Below are positions 1-61,580 of a DNA stretch of 64,000 bases, in pieces. Numbering within the stretch: position 1 is the stretch's first letter; every line of letters starts with the position of its first letter. Below the pieces are notes generated by a model that saw only the letters and a program-made list of their open reading frames with translations, did not search any database and was not told the DNA's origin. Source of the stretch: Cristatella mucedo (lineage: Eukaryota > Bryozoa > Phylactolaemata > Cristatellidae); the NCBI GenBank assembly GCA_009760855.2, contig WPIO01000005.1, forward strand, positions 9,251,501 to 9,315,500. The letters are read 5' to 3'. A program made the position numbers and the translations under genes.

Positions 1-427
1 ATAGCGACAATTATTCTATAGCGACCTAAGAGAACCCAATCTAAATCTGGGTGCTCTAGATTACGGGTACACATCGGGAGTGATGCCAGAAGAACCGGTC
101 TTGAGGATTATGTCTTCCAACTTTAGGCGAGACACTAGACTAGCTCGTGACTTGTAGGTTTGGTCTTATCATAGTCAAGCTTACATAAGTTAAGGCTAAA
201 GTTTGAGAAAATACTGAAAACGTTGGTCCAACAATCTACAATTTGTTTAAGATACCTTTCAAGACATACATATTAGAAATACGATAGGAAGTTTTGACGA
301 TTTCCACATAAATAAAGAAAATGATTACACAAACCCTGAATAACCCGGCAGTAACTCAGAAGCAACATGTCTAGAAATAAAATGGTCCCCGATCTCACTA
401 TCTTATGCAACTTGTATCCCAACTTAT

Positions 428-1375
428 AATAACAATAATAATACTGCACTTGATAGATAAAGCACCCTCAGAGAACTCAATCTCTTTCTAGGTGCTTTAC
501 ATTTGCTGCAAAGGGAAATGCAATTGAATGGTGAGTAATATCATGCTTGATAAACAAACAGCATGAATAACATGGTTATGCGTGACATGCACAGGGTCAG
601 CATGCAAATGTGGTTAGTGGCAGTATGCACAGTGTCAGAACGCATAAGCACATCAAGGACGAATCACAGGGACCCGCTAAATGCTGTCCTAAATAGGTGC
701 GTTGTAAGTTCTTTTTAAATGTGGTCAGGTCAGGGATGTTCTGACGCAAGTCGGGAGAGAGTTTCAGGCTTTGGGAGCAAACGAGCTAAATGCACGGTCT
801 CCAAAGGATTTGAGGTTTGTACGAGGTATTTGTAGACTGCTGGATTCCGAAAAGCGTGTGGTACTATGCTTGACCTGATGGGGTAGTATATTTGAGAGCT
901 AGGCTGGAGCCAAAGAATGAAGTGACCTAAAAGTGAGCGACGAAACCTTGAAGTCGATCCGTTGCTTGACTGGTAGCCAGTGCAGGTCGGCGAGAAGTGG
1001 TGTAATGTGGCAACTGCGACGCTCACGACAGACAATCCTGGCTGTGGAGTTTTGCACCAGCTGCAATCGCCTGATTGCACATGCCGGTAGGCCAGTAAGC
1101 AGTGAGTTGCAGAAGTTGAGACGGGATGTCACAAATGCATGGACCAACTTAGACTTGGTATCCTTATCTATCTAGCAATGCTATGTAGCTGAAAGTAGGC
1201 AGACCTGACTGTGGAGCTGATTTGGTCGCCTAACGAGAGGTCACTTTGGAACATGACACCTAGATTTCGAGCTGATACAACAGGAGATATGCTGGCAGAG
1301 CCAATTTTGAGCGTCAGCCTTTCAACTTGTTGAAAATTGGCAGATCGAGGTACACGTTTTCAGCTCAATAGGGTG
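428..1375 (-). mobile_element. L2/CR1-like LINE fragment, 3' end
   Basis: Starts (plus sense) with an AAT-rich tail and the tail hairpin at 460-497. It then reads backward through the reverse-transcriptase C-terminus: [40 protein letters not shown] and SFGDRAF-like blocks. 5' truncated. The tail stem AAGCACC/GGTGCTT shows a paired change relative to other copies. Confidence 0.85.
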
Positions 1376-2757
1376 AATACTTGCGACTTGTAAACAGCTT
1401 TATTTCCAGTTTAACTTTATGCCCTGTTAGGTCCACCTTGCTTGATTACTCGACGAATACTCCGCTCATTAACGTGAAATTTGAATGCGAGTTCAGCTCA
1501 GCTTGCATATTACTGCTGCAGTTTATTTCTGATATCGGTTCAATAAGTATTGCTACACATGTTATCAATCGCCCCAATGCTATGTTTCCAGCAATTAAGG
1601 ATATGCATAGCGATGCTTATCCAACTTGAATCTGAAATAAACTACTGCAGCGATGCGAAAGCCAAGCTGAACTGGCTGCACTTTAATTTAGAAAGGAGCG
1701 GGTGGAAAGGGTCTGGTAGTCAATCACCTTCTCACCTTCCCGATGCTTGAGATTGAGGGAAGTAAAAGATTCAAGTGGAAATGGTTGGCCTTTACTGACC
1801 GCTGAACTGGAGCTTCAAAAGCTTGATAGTAGCTGAAATGGTGTTCATGCACCCAAGGATGCAAGTATCCAAGGGTGCAAATGCAGCACATCGGGACTCC
1901 GGTGCACGGCACTACGTACTAGCATGGACGGATGCGCCAATCACGGATCAGCTTCTATTCAGGCTATAGCTGAGCTCGAAGCCTCGCGGTCTACGTGACG
2001 CTTCTTCTTCTCCTCGATGGGGTGGTGTTATTTGTTTATTTTTATATCCAGCTTCCCCAGTGTTTCGTGTATCTGGGCTTCCAGTAAGTCACTACGAATA
2101 ATTCGCTTGGTCACCTTCTATAGTATTGGTTTTATCACGATGGGAGACATTTCTTCATGGTAAGTACCCATGCATCAAGTTTAGATATTGCTGCAACACA
2201 CAGACAACTTTTTGAGCACTAGTTTTGTCTTTCCGGGCAGTAAAAAGACAAATGAGCCACCGTAGAACCCATATTGGTTTACGTAACTGGACTCAGCGGT
2301 GGTTCCTAGTCGAATTTTCCACGTCTTGTGTGATATTATTAAATGTCCAGAAGAATGTCCTTTTTTCTTCAAGCGATATTGAATTTTATATTCCGTCAGA
2401 TAATTTAAACTAGGTTTCATAAACATATAATCGGTACCTTGGGGGCCATTATCCACTACTTCATAAAATTCGGCTTGAAGGTCGAATTTACGATGTCCCT
2501 ACCTTCCTTACCGCCGTAAGTACTTTGAATACCAAAATCAACAATAGCACAAAATTTCACGGTTGTATACACCTACACTTCCACGATTCTGGACCTTGGC
2601 TCTCCCACTACAGAAGCTTGGTGGATGGGGAAAAGTACTCGGGGTCAGATTGGAAGCTGAAAGGACAGTGCCCGATCGGTGAGGCTCCTACGAACGTTCT
2701 TCGATATACTGGTGTACATGGTGTCCCGACTAAATTCGCAGCATAATTCGGTGAGCC
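1376..2757. other. Flank, no gene seen
   Basis: AT-rich sequence without recognisable coding, RNA or repeat structure. Confidence 0.6.
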
Positions 2758-2759
2758 AT

Positions 2760-2920
2760 GATGGCACACTAGGTAAGTCGGTTGCTGTTCAAGACCTCGG
2801 CCCCGAGGTTGTGGGTTCGAATTCTTTGACGGGCGATCCTTTATTGCCGCTGCAAGCGGTGGTGATAACCTTTAAGGCTTTTCTGTTGCTATGCAAAAAG
2901 AGGCTGTTAAATCAGCTACC
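2760..2920 (+). mobile_element. tRNA-derived SINE, family B
   Basis: GATGGCACACTAGGTAAGTC (A-box region) and GTGGGTTCGAATTC (B box) are followed by a non-tRNA body with AACCTTTAAGGC and GAGGCTGTTAAATCAGCT. Confidence 0.75.
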
Positions 2921-3013
2921 ATAATGATCTCGCTTTGAGACGTCGCTCATCCAAGTCTCAGCATGATGTGCGGTAGTACGATGCGAGATTCCGAGGAGCT
3001 ACGGATATTCCGT

Positions 3014-3124
<111 letters not shown>

Positions 3125-4447
3125 ATAATGCCACAATGAATAGGTAAATCGATAGGCTGCCCTAGCCATTGGAGAGGTGCACCGACCGCCAGCCAATGCC
3201 GAAAGCTCTCCGTTTAATATATCAATTGCCGATTATGTTGCAGGCCTCTGTTTTACAGCCGACCGACGTCAATCCCATAGAATTGCAATGAGCCCGAAGT
3301 GGACGTACAACGTATTTTGTCAGAGAAAACCTGATTAGCCTTAATAGATAGTCAAAGTAGTTATGCACTGCTTGACACGAAATACTTAACTTAGGCACAT
3401 CTGTTGGAAGCAGCTCTAAAGCTCACACAAGTGCAACAAAGCTAATACAAACCAAAGTATGATACGTAGGCTGGCCTACAAGTCGATCAAGACGGTTATT
3501 CTGAATGACAGGGTTAAGCAGTCCAGACAGTCCTGAGTAAGATTCCCTTAATGGCAAGCCGGTCCTCTTTTCTGAATACGAACTTCAACGCATCCTTCTA
3601 CTCTATGAGGTTGCTCATTCTGGTGGTCTCTGCTACTACCATCAAACAGGCTGATGCACTTGTGAGGGTGTCGCTGGCAACAGACTTGACGAACTCCTTG
3701 CAAGCTGTGATGTTGCACAGCCGATTATAACCACGTTGCATTGAAATGAAAAAAATCCGACTTTGATGTGTACTGCTGGGCGACATCGACATAACAAAGT
3801 TCCAAGTTAGAGACGCCGAAAAGGACGGATGGAGGACAACGGCAGCAGGCTGCAGAACTCCTCAAGAGCCAAGCAAGCTGGCACCAGATGAGAGCTGGCC
3901 ATGGCACGGTGGTTACAGGACCAGGTCGGGAGGCACGATTCAAACCCTTAGGATAACGAGCTACTGTCTCTATTACTCCCAGCATATGGGTCAATTTGAT
4001 GGTTATTATGCATTTCTGGCTAAATTCTACAGATCTTTCAACCAAACACCGAGCTCGTTTACTCATCAGCTCGGTCCAGGTTTTTCAACCAGGCCAGTGC
4101 CCGACTGGCACTGGGGAAGAGCATGGCTGGTCAGCAGGCATCGGCTGAGTTCTTCAGATGTTAGGGAGTATGACCCCCCTTCCACTGCGGCCTGCGGCCC
4201 TAAATGCAATGCCACCTTCTCGCTCCCGTATCCATCACATTCAGGCAGTTATACTAGCGCAGCTGAATCGCAGTCTTGTGTAAAAAAAGATAGAGAAGTA
4301 TAAGCATCCTGGGCCAGATTATAAAAATGCTCAAGATTATTAACGGTTCCTAAATCATAAAAATTATTAACTGGACGTCATTACCAATGATGTTGTGGTG
4401 TGATTATTAATCAGTTTTACGTTTATGGCTCTTTTGTGTAAACTTGC

Positions 4448-4515
4448 TTCCTTTGCAGTATATGTCAAGTGCCTAGAACGACTCGGTTCTCTAAGGACAC
4501 TATATAAATTAGCCC
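4448..4515 (+). repeat. Diverged LINE/SINE tail
   Basis: Reads AAGTGCCTAGAACGACTCGG, then TTCTCTAAGGACACTATATA: the shared tail stem-loop without any body. Confidence 0.6.
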
Positions 4516-4734
4516 AAGTGTACCTATAGAATATGCAGCTTTAGCTTAAGGGCATTGACTTGTTATTAACGCACGAGTGCGGCCAAACCAGCATCGGCGC
4601 GGCTTTAACTCTAGCTGTGATTCGAGGATCAAGCATCGCAGTATCGCGCATTTTGAATGTCTGCCCCTCGGTATGGGTGTATGGCCAGTTAGGAGATCTG
4701 CCGGAAACTATCGGTCGTATCCCATAGCATAGAC

Positions 4735-4918
4735 CAGCGGTTCTCAGCCTGTGGGTTGTGACCACTTTGGAGGCCGAACGACCCACACAGGAGTTGCCTA
4801 AGATAATCGGAAAACGGGCATTTCCACATTTCGGACACAATAATTTTACGTTTGGGGGTCGCCACAACATGAGGAACTGTATTAAAGGTCACACCATTAG
4901 GAAGGCTGAGAACCACTG
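4735..4918. mobile_element. hAT MITE resembling SPIN/Charlie elements
   Basis: 184 bp with terminal inverted repeats CAGCGGTTCTCAGCCT and AGGCTGAGAACCACTG. Flanking 8-mers, GCATAGAC and CCCCAGAC, agree at five positions and look like a decayed 8-bp hAT target duplication. Internal blocks such as GGGGGTCGCCACAACATGAG and GAGGAACTGTATTAAAGG match my memory of SPIN non-autonomous copies. It has no coding capacity. Confidence 0.75.
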
Positions 4919-5408
4919 CCCCAGACTGCCTAGCTAAACATGGAGGTAAGGCAGACAAGAGCTGATTGGGCCAACGATACCGGAGCGGAACTTGATCAGT
5001 TGGAATCACTCATACAACTTTGCTTGGAGGTTGCTCTTTCTTATGCTACATGGTGTAATGTTGCTCGTTTTAGATCGTTCCATGCATCTTACCACAAGGA
5101 GGCCCAAAGGTGTTGTCTTTTACCGTTCATTTAAGAGTCGGTGACCTGAACCTCAGACAAGTCAAACGACTTAATAATAATAATAATAATAATACATGTA
5201 TATGGCACTCCGAGAGAACTAAATCTCAATGTCGGCACTTCACACATGCTGGTCAGGAAGCTCGTCAAACGGTTAGTAACAATATACACAACTTCACCAC
5301 AAGCAGGCACAACAATTTCAATTCACAAGAAAGGAGCAAAAGCTGTGACAAATCGGTGGGTTTAAAGCTACTTTTAATGCCATCAAGTAAGATGATCTGC
5401 GTTTGTTT

Positions 5409-6065
5409 TTAATAATAATAATGCACTTGATAAAGCGCCCTCAGAGAACTCAATCTCTTTCTAGGCGCTTTACATTTGCTGCAAAGGGAAACGCGATTGA
5501 ATGGTGAGTAATATGATGCTTGATAAACAACATGAATAACATGGTTAGGGGTGACATGCACAGGATCAGCATGCAAATGTGGTTAGTGGCAGCATGCACA
5601 GTGTCAGCACGCATAAGCACATCAAGGACGAATCACGGGGACACTACATGCTGTTCTAAATAAGTGTGGTTTTTAAGTTATTTTTAAATGTGGTCAAGTC
5701 AGGGGATGTTGTGACGCAAGTCGGCAGAGAGTTCCAGGCTTTGAGAGCATACGAACTAAAGAACTAAATGCCGGTCTCCAAAGGATTTGAGGTTTGTACA
5801 AGGTATTGGTAAACTGTTGGATTGCGAAAAGCGGGTGGTACGATGCTTGGCCTGGTGGGGGAGTAGATCTGAGAGATAGGCTGGAGCCAAATAATGAAGT
5901 TACCTAAAAGTGAGCGACAAAACCTTGAAGTCGATCCGTTGCTTGACTGGGAGCCAGTGCAGGTCGGCGAGAAGTGGTGTGATGTGGCAACTGCGACGCT
6001 CACGTCAGACAAGCCTAGCTGTGGAGTTTTGCACCAGCTGCAATAGCCTGATTACACATGCCGGT
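5409..6065 (-). mobile_element. LINE fragment, 3' end
   Basis: Same LINE family with an AAT tail. The tail hairpin has AAGCGCC/GGCGCTT. The coding remnant spans the [15 protein letters not shown] equivalent and stops at the LACAIRR region near 6065. Confidence 0.85.
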
Positions 6066-7878
6066 AGTTACTTTCATACTCTCAGGCACATGGTATGCAA
6101 AATGAATACTTAAGATAAACCTACCGTCAAGCGTTAGATAAGTAGATAGCATCAGGTAATCGTCATTCTCTTCATACAATTTTGCACTCAGTTCTTCATC
6201 AATAGCTTGAGAGATGAAAGAAACTTTACCCATTCGGAGTTGTTTGCCAGCATCTGTGTGACCTGTTGCGAAATGACCGCAAGGCTAGATACATTCGTAG
6301 GGGATTGCAACCACTTTGGACTTTCAAGGCCTATCAATGCATTCCAAACTAGATGAATGCCAGGCCCCAAAGTGCAAGCAATGACGACCATCCAAAAAGT
6401 ATAAGTTGTCGGCGGCCATGATTATGACACGATCCATGTCACGAGGCCTGCTCCTGTTCTAGCCACCACCTCGGCCGCAAGCCTCTCTTCAATTTCTGAT
6501 TAGCTCTTATTTTAAGAGAAAGCAGGTAAATTTCTCTTTAAAACAGATGCGTCGTTTACGGTCTGCGAGGTTAAGCCTGTACTGGCTATTTGGTGCAGGG
6601 GGCTAGAAATGCAAAAACATGGCTAGTGGATTACCCTAACACAATAACTATACCATTTCTAATCTTTTAGTGTGCAGAGCTGATCCACAGCCCAATTTGC
6701 AGGAACGACGTGTCAGGTGCCTGCTCTGACAACTTGTGAACGACGCTATAAGGTGAGATGACAGTCTGGATGGGTCGTCTGCACGTAAGCCTTTACACGA
6801 AAATAAACAGTATTACAGGAGCAAACGAAAGATTGGTTCTTCAAGGTCAGCGAAGAATGGATCGCGAAAAAATATAACTGAAAAGCAACACCAGTACCTC
6901 AACCTTCCTTTATAAGCACGGCACAGGCTGCCAAGGCGGCATTTGTATTAAAGATGCTCGCCAGCACCTTACATGACTGATGTGCATACAGCATAGCATG
7001 GCTTACACAACAATGTTGTGAAAGTCGCAGCCGGTCGCACTATAGCCAATGGCAGTGACTGATGACAGCTCTGCCAGCCGTAATAACCTCAAACACGGGG
7101 TCCGATCTGACCCCAAACGACAGTGCCCTCATAAAAACTGTGCTCTAAATGTCAGCACCTGATACGAAAGAATAATTAAATAATAGGTGTAGCAAAACAA
7201 GCCGGGTCTCTTTTTTCCACACATCGTCGGCCGCTTAGAGGCAGGACACAGGTGCACGAATAAGCTGGCCAGTGACGTATCGTTCGACGGTATGGGCGAG
7301 TGGTGACTACTGCCAAGCAGTAAGACAGGCATCTTGTTGTTCACCAAGGGATAATATGATGGCCGCACCGGCGTTCTGCTCTGCATTTCAATTCCTTAGT
7401 ACCCTTCCTGAACGATGCTACTCGCGATTCAACTTCGGCTCAAAACGTATCGAGTACAACGACACCAGTCCTCACTCTATGGAAGCCAATTGTCGGCGAC
7501 ACTTCCTTCAGTGTTGCTTACTTACTATGCTCCTTTGATGCCAAAGAATGCAATATAATCATCCGAATAAAGAAAAAAGGGTCGCACTCCATAGGATGCA
7601 CAATGACTCCTGGGACTGTACGTGAAATTGTACTAGAAGGGCAACCCGTAGGGCACGTAAATGCAACAATCGCCTAGTCCTTCTTGGCAGACTGCACAAA
7701 CGCAGACTGCAACTGGCCACTGCCATACAACGGCTAGTCCACCGGTCAGCCGTGAGTAGACACGTCGGCAAGCAGCGAGTGGCAAGCACGGTGATGGTCC
7801 GTGCGACGCCGATGTCCTCCGACGCCGGTGGACGTGACACGTGATATGTAGAACGGATGAGGGTGAAGCGTGTGCACC
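6066..7878. other. Downstream flank and possible PKN 3' UTR
   Basis: Only short meaningless frames. Part next to 7878 should be PKN 3' UTR, but I could not place its end because no AATAAA is present on the minus strand close to the stop. Confidence 0.5.
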
Positions 7879-58252
<50,374 letters not shown>

Positions 58253-58480
58253 GTTCGCCCAACACGGCCGACTAAGCGCGGCCGCGATGAATAAGCAGCA
58301 CCGGCGGCGATAGCTGCTAATTGTCACTCCTCGACCCGGTACGGACCATGCCTCGGCAAGTGGTCGGGCCACCGGCACGTACAAACGTAGCAACGGAAAC
58401 GGCTCTCATGGAGGCCGCCGCGGCCATAGGGGGGGGGGATCCTAATCACGTGACGACGGCGCCGCACACCCAGTCCCAGT
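58253..58480 (-). promoter_or_regulatory. Likely PKN 5' UTR and promoter region
   Basis: A CpG-rich stretch directly upstream of the PKN start codon. It contains the palindromic E-box CACGTG at 58447-58452 and a run of ten G ending at 58438. No TATA box is evident, as is usual for CpG-type promoters. The transcription start is not visible from sequence. Confidence 0.5.
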
Positions 58481-59045
58481 CGTCTGCTGGTCCTGAAGCC
58501 TGCCATTCGTTCTGGGCAGCGTTAATTGTAAGCGTTTTGGGAATATTTTAGCCGTATGTCCGTCATAAATGGCCGCAAAGAAGAGGCTCTCACTGTTTAC
58601 GCCGCGCGCATCGCAAATTGTCGGCAGGAGAGGCCGCAGGAGGGATTCCAGAGAGGTCCTAAGGACCCCCTTGAGGGTATGCGGTAGAACTGGGGCTATC
58701 CGCTCCAGCCAAAGGTGCATATGTTTAATTCCAGCATTTTTTTTTTAAATATCTATTTATCCCTGAGTCCCCTGGATCCGTTTCTATTAGCCCATTCCGT
58801 TAGTCATTCAGCTTCCCGCGACAACTCGTCCCAATATCCTGTAACTTGAAGATAGCTCTGAACCGACCGTTCCTAATTCCTCACAACCTTTCCTCCGCCC
58901 ATATGAATCATCTTGTGTGTGGATACGTGCGATGAAATTGGGCTTTTTATCACTAACCAGTTGACACTGTAAAGACCGCGCGACCTTCAGAGGTTTCACC
59001 TTTCGAGGTTTAGCTGTCAAGCTCACAGTCCATAATAGTGGGGCA

Positions 59046-59135
59046 TTTCAATATGCTTCCTTCCCAACGTATGTCAAAGGCCTAGAACGCGATTCGCTTT
59101 TCTTAAGTGCTATATGAATTATTATTAATAATAAT
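59046..59135 (+). repeat. Diverged LINE/SINE tail
   Basis: The GTATGTCAAAGGCCTAGAAC block followed by TATATGAATTATTATTAATA. The tail stem-loop is degraded and the ATT tail retained. Confidence 0.6.
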
Positions 59136-59407
59136 AACAAAACAGAGGTCACGGAGTCGCTCACCACAAGAAAGAACTATTTTTCGATGGCCAGTCACAC
59201 GGAAGATAGTCTCCGGTTACTCTGCATTTTTTAAGATTCCAGGGATAGGCTGATAAGCGTAGGGGCCTATATGAGGTCTGACGGGCGGCGCCTTTAGGGG
59301 CGCTGATTGAAAATGTTTCTCCAAAGGAAATTTACCATTTAGTCTTTGATGGGCCAAAATTAATGCCAAGGCGCGAATTTGGCTGCGTGCAAACTCAGGG
59401 TCAGTTT

Positions 59408-59860
59408 CCGGTTAAACCATACTAATAATAATACTAATAATAGTAAAACACTTGATAAAGCACCCTCAGAGAACTCGATATCTTTCTAGGCGCTTTAAAT
59501 TTGTTTCAAAGGAAACACAATCGAATGGTTACTGGTAGCATGGTCAATAAACAACAAGAATAACACGGTTATGGGTCAGCATGCAAGTGTGGTTAGTGGC
59601 AGCATGGACAATATCAGCACGCATAAGCACATAAAACAGGGACCTACTAAATGCTGTGATAAATAGGTGCGTTTTAAATTTCTTTTTAAATGTGGTCAAG
59701 TCAGGGGATGTCCCGACGCAAGTCAGGAGTGAGTTCCAGGCTTTGGGAGCATACAAACTAAATGCACGGTCTCCAAAGGATTTGAGGTTTATACGAGGTA
59801 TAGGTAAGCAGTTAGATTCCAAAAAGTGGGCGGTACTATGCTTAGTCTGTTGGGGCTACG
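59408..59860 (-). mobile_element. LINE 3' fragment
   Basis: Tail, hairpin and a 92-codon minus-strand frame with [20 protein letters not shown] and FKTHLFITAF. Truncated just before the next LINE, which points the other way. Confidence 0.85.
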
Positions 59861-59894
59861 AGTAACGTTATCCTGAAATGTATCTCCCCCGTCA

Positions 59895-61580
59895 AAGAAA
59901 ACTACCAGTCCCCTAGGCCAATATTCCCAATAGTCCTACTTCTACTATGCTCAGATATGCTGCTGCCATGCATAACTAACATAAGAGATATGTCTGTAGC
60001 CTCAGGTCAGGTCCCTGCACCTTTGAAAAAGGCTGTAGCCAGGCCACTAACTAAGAAAGCCAGACAAGAGGACTTGAGCAGCATCCGTCCCGTCTCATTT
60101 CTGTTTATATCAAAGACACTAGAACGAGTTGTGGTAGACAAACTCAACTCTTATATTGAAACCTCAAAACAACTCTTATATTGAAACCTCAAACCTAGCA
60201 AGTAAGTTTCAGTCTAGGTTTAGAGCAAATCCCTCTATAGAGTCAGCATTTCTTAGAGTGTATAGCGACATTCTCGTGAATGCAGACTTGGGTAAAGTCT
60301 CTCTGCTTATCCTGCTTAATCTTTCGGCAGTATTTGATATTATTGACCACAAAGTCCGTTTTGAGCATCACGAATCTCGCCTGGGCATCACTGGAACTGC
60401 ACTACAATGGTTCAGATCCTATCTCAGTGGTAGACTCCAGAGTATTGTCGTGAACTGACAAAGATGATTAGAGGAACCACTTAATTACCTTAGGGCTCTG
60501 TGCTCAGTCTTCAGTTTATGATCTCTTGCTTGACGATGTGATCGTCAAGCACAATCTAGGCTTTCACTTCAATGCAGATGACACTCAGCTGTACCTTTGT
60601 TTGATCCCTCCCAGCCCTCCAGCACGTCGAATTCTCTATACACAATTGCTGCACGTATTGATGACATCTGCACATGGATGGCATCAAACTTTCTTAAATT
60701 GAATGACGAAAAAACCAACTCGCTAGTTATGGGAAATCCAAGTGTGATGCAGAAATAGGAAAACCTGATGCTCAAAATCGGCTCTGCCAGCATATCTCCT
60801 GTTGAATCGGCATGTAATCTAGGTGTCCTTTTCCAAAGTGACCTTACATTAGACGACCACATCAGCTCCACAGTCAAGTCTGCCTACTTTCAGCAACATA
60901 AAATTGCTAAAATTCGGCTTGTTTAGACAGGAATACCACATCTAAATTGCTCCATGCATTCGTGACATCCCGTCTTGACTTTTGTAACTCACTGTTTGCT
61001 GGTCTACCGACCTGTGCAATCAGGCCCTTAAAGTTAATGCAAAACTCTGCAGCTAGGCCCATCTATTGTGAGCATCGAAATTGCCACATCACACCACTTC
61101 TCGCTGACCTGCACTGGATCCCAGTCAAGCAACGCATCGACTTCTATGTTCTGTCACTTACTTTTAGGCCCCTTCATTCTCTGGCTCCAGCCTACCTATA
61201 CCCTACAAACCGGCTGTTCTGACTCCAATCGTTTAGCCATACCTCTGACTAACCTCACAACCGTCGGAGACCGTGCTTTTAGTTCGAATGGTCCCAAAGC
61301 CTGGAACTCACTATTGACGCACGTCGCAACGTCCCCTGACATGATGATATTTAAAAAGCTTAAAACACACCTATTTATTACAGCGTTTGGTGTGTCTTTG
61401 TGATTCGCTTTCGTGTACATGTATCTGCTTACCTGCTCGTGCCTGCTGCTTGATGTGCCTGCTGCTTACGGATATTACCACCAACAATTTGGGAATGCTT
61501 TAGATGCAGCATCTGTAAAGTGCCTAGAGAGAAATTCAGTTCTCTGAAGGCGCTATACAAATATATTATTTTTATTATTA
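59895..61580 (+). mobile_element. Longest LINE copy, reverse-transcriptase region
   Basis: The plus-strand frames read, in order, GQVPAPLKKAVARPL, RPVSFLFISKTLERVVVDKL, SKFQSRFRANPSIESAFLRV, ILLNLSAVFDIIDH (first catalytic Asp block), ALQWFRSYLSGR, FHFNADDTQLYL (YADD-like box), LKLNDEKTNSLVMGNPS, the [20 protein letters not shown] end block, the tail hairpin and an ATT tail. Several frameshifts and a 24-bp duplication at 60146-60194 break it. The endonuclease part is absent. Confidence 0.88.
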
